NCBI GenBank assembly: GCA_034420475.1
Contig: DAOULH010000057.1
Location: forward strand, 62,001 to 126,000
Direction: 5' to 3'
Length of the DNA stretch: 64,000 nucleotides
From: Bin87 sp034420475
GTDB lineage: Bacteria > Chloroflexota > Dehalococcoidia > Lucifugimonadales > UBA3495
The translations under genes were made by a program, and so were the position numbers. Each line of letters opens with the position of its first letter. Position 1 is the first letter of the stretch. Under the pieces are notes generated by a model that saw only the letters and a list, made by a program, of their open reading frames with translations, searched no databases and was not told where the DNA came from. Shown piece by piece: positions 1 to 9,585 of this stretch.

Positions 1-1575
1 TTGCTGAACCCGGCGGGCCTGGTCGGCCACGGCCTGGAGACTGCCCTCACGAGCCCAGTAGCTGCCGCGCAGGACCTCGGCGAACTCGGCCACGACCGCC
101 GACAGCTGGAACGTCGAAGCAGCCTCTTCAAAGGCGGTGTCCAGATCGCCGCGCTGGAACTCCCGGTTGATTTCGACCACCTCGTTCAGTCCGACGTCCT
201 CGTAGCGCATATAGACCGTCCCCAGAGCGCCCTCTGCGCCTTCGCGGAGCTTGAGCTCATAGAGCGCGGTCACGCTGTGTCCAGCGCCGATTTCGCCGGC
301 GTCCACCGCATCGTTGCGGAAGTCATCATCGGCCACGTCGCGGTTTTCATAGCCCAGGAGCCGGTAGCGGCTGACGGTTTCGGGGTTGAATTCGACCTGC
401 ACCTTGGCGTCCCTCGCGATGACCTGGAGGGTGCCGGTGAGGTCGTCGACAAATATGCGCTGGGCTTCCGAGAGGGTGTCCACATAGTAGTAGGCGCCAT
501 CCCCGTCATTGGCCAGCTGCTCCATCAGGATGTCGTTGTAGTTGCCCATGCCGAAACCCACGGTGGTGAGGGTGACGCCCAGGTCCACGTACTCCTGGAC
601 CTGGCGGAGTATGGAGTCGGGGCCGGTGTTGCCGACGTTGCCGACGCCGTCGGAGAGGACCATGACCCGGGTGATGCGGTTGGGTTCGACCTCATCGACG
701 GCCAGCTTGTAGGCGACTTTCAGGCCGTCCTCAACGTAAGTGGAGCCGCCGGGCTGAAGAGAGTCGATGGCCTTCAGGATCTTGCCCCGTTCCCGGGCCT
801 CGGTGGCTTCGAGCAGGACGGAGCCCCGGTCGCCGTAGACCACGATGGCGACTTTATCGTTGGAGCCAAGCTCGTCCACCAGCAACCGTAGGGATTGCTG
901 CACCAGGCCCAGCCGGTCCTCGCGGGCCATGGAGCCGGAAACGTCGATGGTAAATACCAGCGTGGCGTCCTGACGCTGCTCCTCGGTGAGCGCTTTCCCC
1001 TGCAAGCCCACGCGCACCAGCCAATGATTGCTGTTGCCGAAGGGCGACGGAGAGCCGTCGACGTGGATGGCAAAGGCGCCATCGGTGGGAGCCGCATAGC
1101 CCTGATCGAAGTAGTTGACGAACTCCTCCACCCGTATCGCGTTCTGGTCGGGCAGGAAACCATCGTCGAGGAACTTGCGCGCGATGGTGTAGGACGCGGT
1201 ATCCACGTCGATGGCAAAGGTGGAGAGCCGGTCGTCCTCCGTGTCAATGAACGGGTTGACGCCGTAGTGCTGGAAGAAGGTCAGGTCGTAAGCGGCGTCG
1301 TTGACGGTGGCGGAACCGCCGATGTTGTTGAAGCCCTCGGGCCGAGCCGGCTCTGAGGCCGCCATGACGGGCTGCTGTTGTGTGGGGGGAGCGCTGGCGG
1401 GGACGGATGTAGGGGCAGCCGCCGCAGCAGCAGGGGCGGACGTGTCAGCAGGGGGAGGAGCCGCGGGTGCGGCCGCCGGCGCGGCGTACTCCTCGGCGGA
1501 GCCGCCGCAGGCCATTACCGCCAACAGCAGGACTATTGCCAGGGGGAGGATTGCTTTCGCCAGGATTGCCCTCAT
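1..1575 (-). CDS. VWA-domain lipoprotein, YfbK-like (3' end outside window)
   Basis: At least 525 residues are visible and the C-terminus runs off the left edge. The N-terminus is a lipoprotein signal: charged start, hydrophobic stretch, then a lipobox LAVMAC with Cys23. An Ala/Pro-rich linker follows. The next block (from about residue 100) resembles the N-terminal domain of YfbK-type proteins, then comes a von Willebrand A domain with the MIDAS motif DVSGSM near residue 210. The ATG at 1575 is preferred because AAAGGAG lies just upstream; an in-frame ATG at 1608 lacks such a site. By family it should be a membrane-anchored, metal-dependent surface adhesion or interaction protein; its partner is unknown. 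It diverges from the HTH-TM-TPR gene at 1652, so the two may share a control region. Confidence 0.85.
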   Translation of the reverse strand, partial: MRAILAKAILPLAIVLLLAVMACGGSAEEYAAPAAAPAAPPPADTSAPAAAAAAPTSVPASAPPTQQQPVMAASEPARPEGFNNIGGSATVNDAAYDLTFFQHYGVNPFIDTEDDRLSTFAIDVDTASYTIARKFLDDGFLPDQNAIRVEEFVNYFDQGYAAPTDGAFAIHVDGSPSPFGNSNHWLVRVGLQGKALTEEQRQDATLVFTIDVSGSMAREDRLGLVQQSLRLLVDELGSNDKVAIVVYGDRGSVLLEATEARERGKILKAIDSLQPGGSTYVEDGLKVAYKLAVDEVEPNRITRVMVLSDGVGNVGNTGPDSILRQVQEYVDLGVTLTTVGFGMGNYNDILMEQLANDGDGAYYYVDTLSEAQRIFVDDLTGTLQVIARDAKVQVEFNPETVSRYRLLGYENRDVADDDFRNDAVDAGEIGAGHSVTALYELKLREGAEGALGTVYMRYEDVGLNEVVEINREFQRGDLDTAFEEAASTFQLSAVVAEFAEVLRGSYWAREGSLQAVADQARRVQQ

Positions 1576-1651
1576 CTCGTTGTCTCCTTTGATTTGCGTC
1601 GGGTTCATCTCATCGCCTCCTTGAATTTGGGTGTGGCGATGTCAAGGTTAG

Positions 1652-3673
1652 GTGTCCACCGGCTGTACACTGAACGACAGATGTGTAACACTCGGCCCGT
1701 TTTGTGCGACAGGATTGTATCTTTTGCCCGATTTCGGCGAACTTCTCACTTCCCACATCGACCGTTCGGGGTTCAGCGATTCCGACCTGGCCCGGCGTGT
1801 CGGGGTGAGCCGCGTGACCCTGATCCGCTGGAAGGAGGGCCTCACCGCGAGGCCGCGCTACCGCGAGGATGTCCTTCGCTGCGCTGAGCTGCTGAGGCTC
1901 ACGCCGGAGGAACGGGACGAGCTGTTGATCGCCGCGGATTTCGAGCCGGAAGCGCCGCCCCCGACGGCGCCCCTGTCGGTTGCAGCGGAACCGCCTGCCG
2001 TCTCCCTTGAAGCCTCTCCGGAGGCTCCCGCGGAAGTACCCGCGGAACCCGCAGTCTCCCGGGACGCCCCTGCGAGCCGACGCCGGAGGCTCCGAATCAT
2101 CGTGCCGGCGGTGGCGCTGACGGCTGCGGCTGCCGTCGCGGTGGCGCTGGGACTGATGGTTTTGCCCGGCGGACCCCACCACCCGGTGGCCGAAGCGGGC
2201 GAATCGCTGATCGTGATCGCCCCTTTCGCCAACTACACGGCCGGACAACTGGGGTTCAACATCCGGGGCCGGCTCAGGGACAGTTTTGACCGGGAAATCG
2301 CGGGCGCCGGACTCGAGGGCATCAGGACGGAGGATTGGCCGGAGGAAATCCCGGGGCTCCAAACGGCGTTGACGGCGGCCCGGGAATCGGGAGCGGCAAT
2401 CGTGATCTGGGGCGAGTACGACAGCGGAAGAGTGCTGGCCAACCTGACGTCGATCCCCACCGAGCACGAGTCATTCGGCCCTCAGGTTGTGGATATCGCC
2501 TCATCACCCTCCGAATTGCCCACCGCCATCAACATCGACCTGACGTCCGAAGTGCGCGCGGTGGCCCTGCTGACGTTGAGCCAGCTGTACCTGCAACGGG
2601 AGGAGTACGACGCGGCCAAAACCGTGCTGGTCCGGGCGCTGGAGCAGCCGCCGTCGGACCCGGCCGCCCTGGCCAGTCTGCACTACCGGCTGGGCCAGGC
2701 CTATCTCAGCGGCCAGTACGCTGACCTGGACGAGGCCATCTGGCGGTTCACCCAGGTGCTGTCGGTGCAGCCGCGGTCCGCCGACACTTACAGCAGCCGG
2801 GGCCTGGCCTACCTGGAACGCGGCCGGCCGGGAGACGCGGACCTGGCCATCGCCGACCTGACCACGGCGTCCAACCTGGCTCCCCACCTGGCGGCGCCAT
2901 ATCTGAACCGGGCCGTCGCCTACATGGGGCGAGGGCAGCCGGGAGACCTGGACCGGGCGCTCCACAACCTGGAACGGGCGATGGACGCGGGCGCGGAGGG
3001 GGCCGGCGTTTTCGTGAACCGGGCCGCGGTTTACCTGGAACGGGATCACGACGGCGATCTTGACCGGGCCTTCGAGGACCTGGAACGCGCCATGGACATC
3101 GACCCTGATCTGGCAACGGCGTGGGTCAATAGGGGCAACGCCCGATTGCAGCGGGGAAACGACGGGGACGTTGAACAGGCCGTAGCCGACTTCACGAAAG
3201 CCATCGAACTGGCGCCGGAGGCCGCCGCTGGATATTACAACCGGGCCCTGGCTCGCTCCGCGACAGAGGAGTGGGCGCGCTCCAACGCCGATCTGCGGGC
3301 GGCCCAGGAGCGGGACCCCCGCAACCCGGTGATCAACAACACGCTGTGCTGGCAACTGGGAGTGCAGCGCCAGCCGGAGGCAGCCCTGCCCTACTGCAAC
3401 CTGGCCCTGGAGGATGAGCCCGACGGCCCGGCCCGGGACAGCCGGGGGCTGGTTTACGGCGTGATGGGCCGGCCCGACGCGGCCATCGAGGACTTCAAAG
3501 TCTTCCTGGACTGGGTGGAAGCTTCGGTAAAAGAGACCTGTCGCCCCCACTACCGTCCCAGCCGGGAGGACTGGATCCGAACGCTTCAGTCGGGCGGCAA
3601 CCCCTTTGACGACGATACGCTGCGGGAACTGCGAGTACGTCCCGCCTCCCCGGGCGGCGCTCCCTGCTGAGCC
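1652..3673 (+). CDS. HTH-TM-TPR protein (putative membrane-anchored regulator)
   Basis: A 672-residue protein with three parts. An XRE-like helix-turn-helix lies near residues 40-75 (LARRVGVSRVTLIRWKEG). A Pro/Ala/Glu-rich linker leads to one membrane helix near 147-173. The remainder has at least seven tetratricopeptide-like units recognisable from repeated Y/W-N-R-A and G-D-LD-A patterns. The GTG at 1652 has AAGG upstream; later TTG codons near 1715-1730 are possible starts and would still leave the HTH intact. The arrangement suggests a cytoplasmic DNA-binding head with an exported protein-protein interaction region. This is inferred from topology only. Confidence 0.8.
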
Positions 3674-3735
3674 CTGGCAAAGGGGCGCCACTGAACGCGG
3701 CGGATCAGCCTTCTCTGCGCGGGATGGCTAATCGT

Positions 3736-3894
3736 GCAACTGTTCAGGGTTGCGCGGAAGTGTCTTTGCGAGCGAAGCGCGGCAATCCCGTTGGCGCAAG
3801 GGTGTCCTTTGGGGCAGACGTTGCTGCTACGGCGTCGAGATTGCCACGGCGCAAGCGCCTCGCAATGACAGCCCCCTGAATTTTGAACAGTTGC
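3736..3894. mobile_element. MITE-like element, copy A
   Basis: 159-bp copy of the interspersed element. The ends are GCAACTGTTCA and TGAACAGTTGC. Inside are CATTGCGAG...CAATC and GAGATTG...CTCGCAATGAC palindromic arms around a GCAGACGTTGCTGCTAC core. The flanking 8-mers CTAATCGT (3728-3735) and CTAAGCGT (3895-3902) match at 7 of 8 positions, consistent with a target duplication. The right flank supplies the stop codon of the SDR gene ending at 3895. Confidence 0.85.
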
Positions 3895-4716
3895 CTAAGC
3901 GTCGCCCGGAGACCAGATCCAGTACCGAGAGACGGCGCCGGCGTCCACGCGCAGGTCGAAGCCGGTGATCATTTCGGCGTCGTCCGACGCCAGGAACACC
4001 GCCGCCTTGCCGTAGTGGGACGGGCTGGGGAGCTTGAGCAGGGGCGCGCCTCGGCTGGCGTCGGGGAGCAGTCCTGCCGCGCGCTGTCCCAGACGGGGCC
4101 CCGGCCAGTCCACGCCCCATCGGGCGGCCCGCTCCCGTCCCTCGGACTGGTCGGTGGCGGTCGGCGTCAGGCTGTTGACCCGGATACCGTACCCGGACAG
4201 TTCCATGGCCACCGACCGGGTGAAGTTGAGCATCCCGCCCTTGGCGGTGCCGTAACCCACATTGCCCGGCTCGCCCTGGTGTCCGGCGGTGGAAATGATG
4301 TTGATGATGTTGCCCCTGCGTTCCTGCTGGATCATCAGATGGGCGACGTGCTTGGTGAACAGGAAGGCGCCGGTGAGGATGATGTCAGTCTGGCGTCGCC
4401 ACTCGTCCAGCGGCATGTTCAGCACACCCTTGAAGTTGAACTGGGCCGCGCCGTTCACCAGGATGTCCACGCCCCCGAACCGCTCGGTGGCCTGGGCAAT
4501 GGCGGCAAGCGCCTGCTCCTCGTCGGTCACGTCGCAGGCAACGCCGATGGCGTCGTGTCCCTCAGCAACTATGGACGCGGCGCACTTGGCGGCCATTTCC
4601 TCGCGGATGTCCACGCAGACCAAGTTCGCGCCTTCCCGGGCCAACTCCTCGGCGATGCCACCCATGATGTTCGGACTGGTGCCGGTCACCAACGCCGTTT
4701 TGCCTTCGAGTTTCAA
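3895..4716 (-). CDS. SDR-family NAD(P)-dependent oxidoreductase
   Basis: 273-residue short-chain dehydrogenase. The cofactor-binding region is TGTSPNIMGG near residues 10-19, a looser version of the usual TGxxxGxG. The DVT motif follows near 64, NGAA replaces the common NNAG, and the catalytic YGTAK is near 154-158. It starts with TTG at 4716, preceded by AGAGG. It is the last gene of the minus-strand catabolic run and lies downstream of the Rieske dioxygenase, so oxidation of a dihydrodiol-type or alcohol product is plausible. The true substrate cannot be read from sequence. The C-terminal tail ends within the target duplication of repeat copy A, so the original C-terminus may have been altered. 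Confidence 0.88.
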   Translation of the reverse strand: MKLEGKTALVTGTSPNIMGGIAEELAREGANLVCVDIREEMAAKCAASIVAEGHDAIGVACDVTDEEQALAAIAQATERFGGVDILVNGAAQFNFKGVLNMPLDEWRRQTDIILTGAFLFTKHVAHLMIQQERRGNIINIISTAGHQGEPGNVGYGTAKGGMLNFTRSVAMELSGYGIRVNSLTPTATDQSEGRERAARWGVDWPGPRLGQRAAGLLPDASRGAPLLKLPSPSHYGKAAVFLASDDAEMITGFDLRVDAGAVSRYWIWSPGDA

Positions 4717-4761
4717 ACGTCAACCTCTATCGAGTGGAATGCAGACGGCTGCGGCCATCTG

Positions 4762-5256
4762 TCAAAAGATGATGCTGACCGCGCCGTGCCAGGAGAGGGC
4801 TTCCAGATCCAGCACGGCCCGGCGGTAGGCGATTTTCAGGCCATCACCGTCCCGCCGCAGGATGTACTCGATGCTGCCGACGTAGGGCGCCCCCTCGCCG
4901 GCGCGGAACCGATAGACCATCACGTTGGAGTTCACGGCAAGTTCACCATCGTCAGTTTCCCGGACGCGCACATTGGAAACAAACCGGCGGGTGCGCGACC
5001 ACGGATACTCGCGGTGGGCGTGGCGGCTGTTCAACCGCACCGCCCGGGCACGCAGGCGGGTGATGTCGTCGTCAATAAAAACCAGGTCGCGCTTGGGGTC
5101 GCCTTCCGGCAGGTCGGTGGTGGGCACGATGTAACGGGCGTCTTCGGTGAACAGGTCAACCCAGTCGTCCAGCCTCCAGTCATCCAGGAGCGCCGCTTCC
5201 TTGAACAGGAAGTCCTCCACCTGTTCGCGCAGAGTGGGTTGGTTGACGGTGGTCAT
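4762..5256 (-). CDS. Aromatic-ring-hydroxylating dioxygenase, beta (small) subunit
   Basis: 164 residues, the usual length for ring-hydroxylating dioxygenase beta subunits, with the NTF2-like fold pattern: an N-terminal helix EQVEDFLFKEAALLDDW, then LFTEDARYIVP, and a C-terminal beta-rich part with RRFVSNVRV. It lies 21 bp downstream of the alpha-subunit gene on the same strand, the normal arrangement. It would form the structural part of a hetero-oligomeric oxygenase. I see no ferredoxin or reductase gene in the window, so electron transfer partners must be encoded elsewhere. Confidence 0.93.
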   Translation of the reverse strand: MTTVNQPTLREQVEDFLFKEAALLDDWRLDDWVDLFTEDARYIVPTTDLPEGDPKRDLVFIDDDITRLRARAVRLNSRHAHREYPWSRTRRFVSNVRVRETDDGELAVNSNVMVYRFRAGEGAPYVGSIEYILRRDGDGLKIAYRRAVLDLEALSWHGAVSIIF

Positions 5257-5277
5257 GGTTCACCTGATGGGGGAGGG

Positions 5278-6600
5278 TCAGTCGTCTGCCAGGGCCAGGG
5301 CAGCCTCCGCTTCCTCGACCGGCGCGTCCTGCACGTTGGTCTTGCTGAGGCCCTGCATATTCGCGTGCCACTGCCGCCAGAACCCGCGCATCTGGAGCTC
5401 ATCGGTGGACTTGGCCGGCCGGAGCATACCGCGGGAGATGTCGGACCACTCGGTTTCGGTGGCGCGGAAACCGATCTGGCAGGACTCCAGGGCCTCGACG
5501 TCGTCGGGCGTGGCGAAGCCGCCGGGTCCCAGGAAGGTCAGGAAGCTGTCCAAGCGTGTTGCCAGCATGGACTCCGATTCCTCCCGTGGCACCAGGTGCC
5601 AGGCGGTAACCTCCATGTTGTCGGGGGCCAAAGGCTCGAAATACCGGATGGTGATGGCCATGATGTCGTTGATCACCAGGTTGGGATAGATGATCAGGTT
5701 GCGGGAGGTGTCGGCCATGCGGAAGGTGCGCTCTTCGCCGTACTTGTCCACCAGGCGCTGGCGAACCCGCGCGATGGGCTCCCGGGCCTCCTCGCCGAAC
5801 AGCGGGTGCCAGTGAGCGATGGGCCGGCCGTTGCGCACCGGCGACTCGATCACGCAATGGCCGTTGCCCAGGGCTCTCGCCTTGCCCACGATGCGGGACG
5901 ACGCCGTCTGGCCGCTGTCGTCCGCGCCCAGGCCACTGATGTAGTCCAGGTAGGTCTGGTGCGTCGGGACCAGGTGGTAGCCGTCGAGGCTGTTTTCCAC
6001 GAGGAGTTTCCAGTTGGCCTTCATGGTGTACTTGTTGGAACCGGCTACGACCCGCATCCCTTCCTCAGCCTGGTCCACGATCAGGTCGAGGTACTCTCGG
6101 GCTCCGGCCAGGTAGGTCACCAGGTCTTCCCCGTAAGGATTGAAGCTCACGAAGTAGAAGCCGCGGTAGCTTTCGACGCGCGGCGGTTCCTTCAATCCAA
6201 GCTCGTCCCGGTCAAAGTTAGGACCGTACGCTTCCTGGTCGGGGACGCCGATGAGCTCGCCGTTGGTGTTGAAGGACCAGGCGTGGTAGAAGCATTGCAG
6301 GACTTCGGTGTTCCCGGCATCGCGGCGGCAGATCAATGCGCCCCGGTGCGGACAGGAATTGAGGAACACCCGAACCTGGCCGTCCTTACCGCGAGCAAAG
6401 AAAAGCGGCCGGCCGGCGATGGTGCGGCGGCGGTAGTCTCCGGGGTTTTCCACCTCCGACTCGTGTCCCAGGTAAATCCAGCAACGGCTGAAGATCAATT
6501 CCCGTTCCCGCTGGAACAATTCATCGGAGGTCATGGATGACCGGTGGACTCGGAAAATGCCGCGCTGCCGGTCGTCGATGATCAAGTCTTTGATATCCAT
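5278..6600 (-). CDS. Rieske non-haem iron dioxygenase, alpha (large) subunit
   Basis: About 440 residues. The Rieske [2Fe-2S] ligands are visible as CPH near residue 84 and CFYH near residue 104. The mononuclear iron site is visible as DGYHLVPTH near residue 205, the D/E-x2-H-x4-H pattern of this family. The ATG at 6600 (MDIKDL) gives the usual N-terminus; a longer reading to 6633 adds an unsupported tail. With the adjacent beta subunit it would catalyse dihydroxylation or monooxygenation of an aromatic or similar substrate. The substrate is unknown. Confidence 0.94.
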   Translation of the reverse strand: MDIKDLIIDDRQRGIFRVHRSSMTSDELFQRERELIFSRCWIYLGHESEVENPGDYRRRTIAGRPLFFARGKDGQVRVFLNSCPHRGALICRRDAGNTEVLQCFYHAWSFNTNGELIGVPDQEAYGPNFDRDELGLKEPPRVESYRGFYFVSFNPYGEDLVTYLAGAREYLDLIVDQAEEGMRVVAGSNKYTMKANWKLLVENSLDGYHLVPTHQTYLDYISGLGADDSGQTASSRIVGKARALGNGHCVIESPVRNGRPIAHWHPLFGEEAREPIARVRQRLVDKYGEERTFRMADTSRNLIIYPNLVINDIMAITIRYFEPLAPDNMEVTAWHLVPREESESMLATRLDSFLTFLGPGGFATPDDVEALESCQIGFRATETEWSDISRGMLRPAKSTDELQMRGFWRQWHANMQGLSKTNVQDAPVEEAEAALALADD

Positions 6601-6702
6601 AGAGTCACCCGTGCCCCCGGTGTAGCTGCGCAATTTCGGCTAGGCTAGATGCGTCGCCCGGGGTTGTCAACTATGGAACTGGACCTCACGCGTACCCGGT
6701 TT

Positions 6703-6809
6703 GTCATCGCGAGGAGCGCAGCGACGTGGCGATCTCGTTCCCGCGACGGCCCGTTACCCTGACGAGATTGCCTACCCTGACGAGATTGCCGCGCTGCGCT
6801 CGCAATGAC
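6703..6809. repeat. Partial copy B of the interspersed palindromic repeat
   Basis: Contains GTCATCGCGAGGAGCGCAGC at the left and GAGATTGCCGCGCTGCGCTC...AATGAC at the right, with an internal near-duplication of CCTGACGAGATTGCC. The outer GTTCAGA ends seen in full copies are missing. It lies upstream of the Rieske alpha gene. Confidence 0.7.
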
Positions 6810-6869
6810 GGTTCCCGCGAACTGGGCGAGCGTGAGGGAACCGGACCTGAGCCAGCGTCGGGAACAAAA

Positions 6870-7637
6870 TCACGACGGTATCCCCGGCCCCCAAGTCGTA
6901 CCGAAGTCGAACCGGGAGGCCAGTTGCCCGGTGAACGTGCTGGCATCCTGTAGGGCCAGGTACACGGCCAACGGGCCGATTGCGCTGGGATCCACCCGCT
7001 CGTGCCAATCGCGCTGCGTCCACGGGATGGCTGCCGAGCCTTCGCTGCGGAGACCGCCCGGGCTCAGGATGTTCACGGCGATGTTGTGCTCGCGCACCTC
7101 GTCGGCCAGGCAGTAGCTGAACATGTGCACCGCCGCCTTGCTGGCGCTGTAGAGGACGCCGCCGCCCTGGTTGGGGTCGGTGGCCATCCGCGAACCGATG
7201 TTGATGATGCTGCCGCGCTGCTGTTCGATCATGGTCGGGAGCACGGCCCGGCTGCATAGATAAGGGCCGTTGACGTTGATCCGCATCAGCTGCTCCCAGC
7301 GGTGGGCGTCGATGTCGATGATCGTCTCGCCGAGCACCATCATCCCCGCGTTGTTGAACAGCACGTCGATCCGGCCGTAGCGGTCCACCGCCTTGCGGAC
7401 CATATCGTTGACCTGCGCCTCGTCGGTGACGTCGCAACTGACGGCGAGGGCGTCGCCGCCGGCATCCCTGATGTCGTTCGCCGTTTCTTCCAAGGTGCCG
7501 GCCAGACCCGTGGGCGATTGACTGCGGGCCGAGATGACCACGCTGGCGCCTTCCCTCGCGTACTCCTTGGCTATGGCCCGCCCCAGGCCCCGGCTGGCGC
7601 CGGTGACAATCGCGACCATTCCGTCCATCTGTCCCAT
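6870..7637 (-). CDS. SDR-family oxidoreductase (second copy in cluster)
   Basis: 255 residues starting at MGQMDGM. It has a classical cofactor motif TGASRGLGRA near residue 13, CDVTDEAQ, NNAG near 93, and catalytic YSASK near 160. The start at 7637 is preferred because GGCAGG lies upstream and the SDR fold begins directly after it; an upstream extension in frame has no SDR similarity. It lies between the dioxygenase and hydroxylase genes. It is only distantly similar to the other SDR of the cluster, so the two may act on different intermediates. Confidence 0.9.
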   Translation of the reverse strand: MGQMDGMVAIVTGASRGLGRAIAKEYAREGASVVISARSQSPTGLAGTLEETANDIRDAGGDALAVSCDVTDEAQVNDMVRKAVDRYGRIDVLFNNAGMMVLGETIIDIDAHRWEQLMRINVNGPYLCSRAVLPTMIEQQRGSIINIGSRMATDPNQGGGVLYSASKAAVHMFSYCLADEVREHNIAVNILSPGGLRSEGSAAIPWTQRDWHERVDPSAIGPLAVYLALQDASTFTGQLASRFDFGTTWGPGIPS

Positions 7638-7665
7638 AGTTGACCTGCCTGGATGATTTGGTGGT

Positions 7666-7929
7666 TCACGCGCCTTTTCTGCTTCGCCGGAACAGGAGCG
7701 TCTTGGCCTCCATGTTGACCCTCGCCGTTTCCCATCCAGCGGTGAGCCAAGCCCGACCGTGCACATGACTGATGTCGTTTGCCCACCAAGCCTGATAACT
7801 GAACGCAGACGGGGGCAAAGGTTTTCCGACTACGGTTTCGACATCAGCGAAGGTTGCTCGCCACTCCTGGGCATCCAGTCCGCACAGATGCTCATAAAGT
7901 TTCTGGTACTTACCGCCTCGATAGGTCAT
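7666..7929 (-). CDS. DUF7662-like small protein
   Basis: 87 residues. The pattern KYQKLYEHL, then LPPSAFSYQAWWAN, then AWLTAGWETARV and a final phenylalanine-arginine strand fits my memory of the DUF7662 family of small accessory proteins. AAAAGGG precedes the ATG. It lies 28 bp upstream of the SDR gene on the same strand. Function is unknown; in this catabolic run it looks like an unrelated insert. Confidence 0.75.
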   Translation of the reverse strand: MTYRGGKYQKLYEHLCGLDAQEWRATFADVETVVGKPLPPSAFSYQAWWANDISHVHGRAWLTAGWETARVNMEAKTLLFRRSRKGA

Positions 7930-7986
7930 TGATTACCCTTTTCTTCCGCCTAGCGGTTTCCTCGTGTGCAAGCCACTTTGTTTTGG

Positions 7987-9492
7987 CTAGGGGTTAGTCG
8001 TCTCAGCATTGACCTGTGGCATCCGGCGCGGTATCGCCGGCACGCCCTGGAGGCTGGACAGGTCCATGGGCGGCAGGTCCACCTGGACCAGATCGTGCAC
8101 GCCGTTGGCCAGTTCATTGTAGCCGTCGAACCAGGCCGCCAATTGCCGTCGCCACGATTCCAGGCCGCCGCTGGCGTGGAGCTCGAAAGCTGCCTCGCGT
8201 CCGTCCAAGCCGGAGGAAACCTGGTCCCAGGCCAGTTGCAGCAGCGCCGCCCGTTGCATGGCGGTGTAGCCGCCACCGCCGAAGGCGTCCTCCAGTTCTG
8301 CGGCCATCGTAGGGTCTTCAAAGTCGGTGTCGGCCGGGGCGTTGATCAGCGACGAGCCGGGCAGCCCGCGCAGGATTTCGCCCATGCGCTGGCGGACTTT
8401 GAGGGTGTTGACGCCGGCAGCGGCTACGTGAATCTGGTTTGCCAGAGGATGCCCGCTGACCGACGTTTCCTGATCCAGTTCCGCCGCCCTCATGCAGGTG
8501 CGTGAGGTCTGCACGTTCACGGCCATCTCGACGAGCTGATCGATGGTTTGCGGACTGTCCTTGAGGCCCATGATCTCGGCCAGGGCGAGCCCGAGGCCCA
8601 GGCTCAATTCCGCCTTGGCCAGCCAGCCGTAGCTGTGGTGCCAGAGCATCCAGCACACCAGCGATTGTTTCCGGTTGCGGTCCGGCGCCTCGCCGGTGAA
8701 AACGCGATTTCGGGGAATGAAAACGTCCTCCATCCAGACCATGGAATCCAGCTCGTCAAACCGGCCGCTGAGCGGCGACAGGAACAGGTTCTTGTGCCGG
8801 GCGGCGGCGCGGCGCGACACCACCCGCAGGCCGGGCGCGTTCACCGGCACGATGAACCAGAGGTGCCGGCCGCTGCCCGCCGGCATGTCGTTCCTGGTGG
8901 AGATCAGCAAGTCCTCCGCGAAGGGCGTGCTGGTGTGCATCTGGATTTTGCCGCTCACCACGATGCCGTCGGCGGTTTCGCTGACCAGCTTGAGCGCCGC
9001 CCGCTCGCTCTCATCCGGGCGCAGCCGGGCGCCGATCAGCGGCCCGCCGCCGGCGTAGGTGACGAACCGGCCGCTGTCGGACACGTACTCCAGGTACTCC
9101 TCGGCCTTGGCAATGTCCTCCGAGGAGTTGTCCAGCCGCTTCATCACGTTCTGCAAACCCAGGGAGATCAGTTCGCCGTAGCCCGGGGTGTGGGTCATGT
9201 TCCCGCCGGTGATGAAATGGACGGCGCTGATTTCCCTTCCCAGGCGCCGCAGATCGTCGGCCGTCTGCGGCGGGGTCATCGCGACCGGACGCCGCTGGCC
9301 GTTGCCGTCGGGCGGCGTCAGCAGGATATCCTGCCAGTCGGGGTCGAAGTGGCGGTCGTACCAGGCCACGTACTCGTCCACCATGGCCGCCGTGGCCGGG
9401 TGGGTGGTGACGTCCTCCACGCGGCCCTCGCCCAGGACCCAGACGTCGCGGCCGTCGCGCAGGCTCTCTCTGTAATCAGCCCCGGTCCGCAT
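7987..9492 (-). CDS. 4-hydroxyphenylacetate 3-hydroxylase (HpaB) family monooxygenase
   Basis: 501 residues, the usual length. The N-terminus RTGADYRESLRDGR is the family hallmark. The middle region contains HTPGYGELI, then SGKIQMHTSTPFAEDLL and the flavin-region segment WMEDVFIPRNRVF. The C-terminal helical domain is acyl-CoA-dehydrogenase-like. The family uses FADH2 from a separate reductase to hydroxylate phenols and related compounds; no reductase is seen here. Position in the cluster supports aromatic or aromatic-like compound breakdown. Confidence 0.92.
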   Translation of the reverse strand: MRTGADYRESLRDGRDVWVLGEGRVEDVTTHPATAAMVDEYVAWYDRHFDPDWQDILLTPPDGNGQRRPVAMTPPQTADDLRRLGREISAVHFITGGNMTHTPGYGELISLGLQNVMKRLDNSSEDIAKAEEYLEYVSDSGRFVTYAGGGPLIGARLRPDESERAALKLVSETADGIVVSGKIQMHTSTPFAEDLLISTRNDMPAGSGRHLWFIVPVNAPGLRVVSRRAAARHKNLFLSPLSGRFDELDSMVWMEDVFIPRNRVFTGEAPDRNRKQSLVCWMLWHHSYGWLAKAELSLGLGLALAEIMGLKDSPQTIDQLVEMAVNVQTSRTCMRAAELDQETSVSGHPLANQIHVAAAGVNTLKVRQRMGEILRGLPGSSLINAPADTDFEDPTMAAELEDAFGGGGYTAMQRAALLQLAWDQVSSGLDGREAAFELHASGGLESWRRQLAAWFDGYNELANGVHDLVQVDLPPMDLSSLQGVPAIPRRMPQVNAETTNP

Positions 9493-9585
9493 ATTTCACC
9501 TTCTCCCGATGGCGCAAATCCAATTGGCCGCTTGCGCACTGGATTGTTGCGACTGCTCCATGTTTGCTGCCGGTTGTGAGTTTGC

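Noticed and set aside
3883..6540. 885-codon open frame on the plus strand
   Set aside because: Antisense to the SDR and Rieske dioxygenase genes, with no recognisable domain.
7930..7986. Short hairpin AGCCA/TGGCT after the DUF7662 region
   Set aside because: Five-base-pair stem without a T-tract on either strand.
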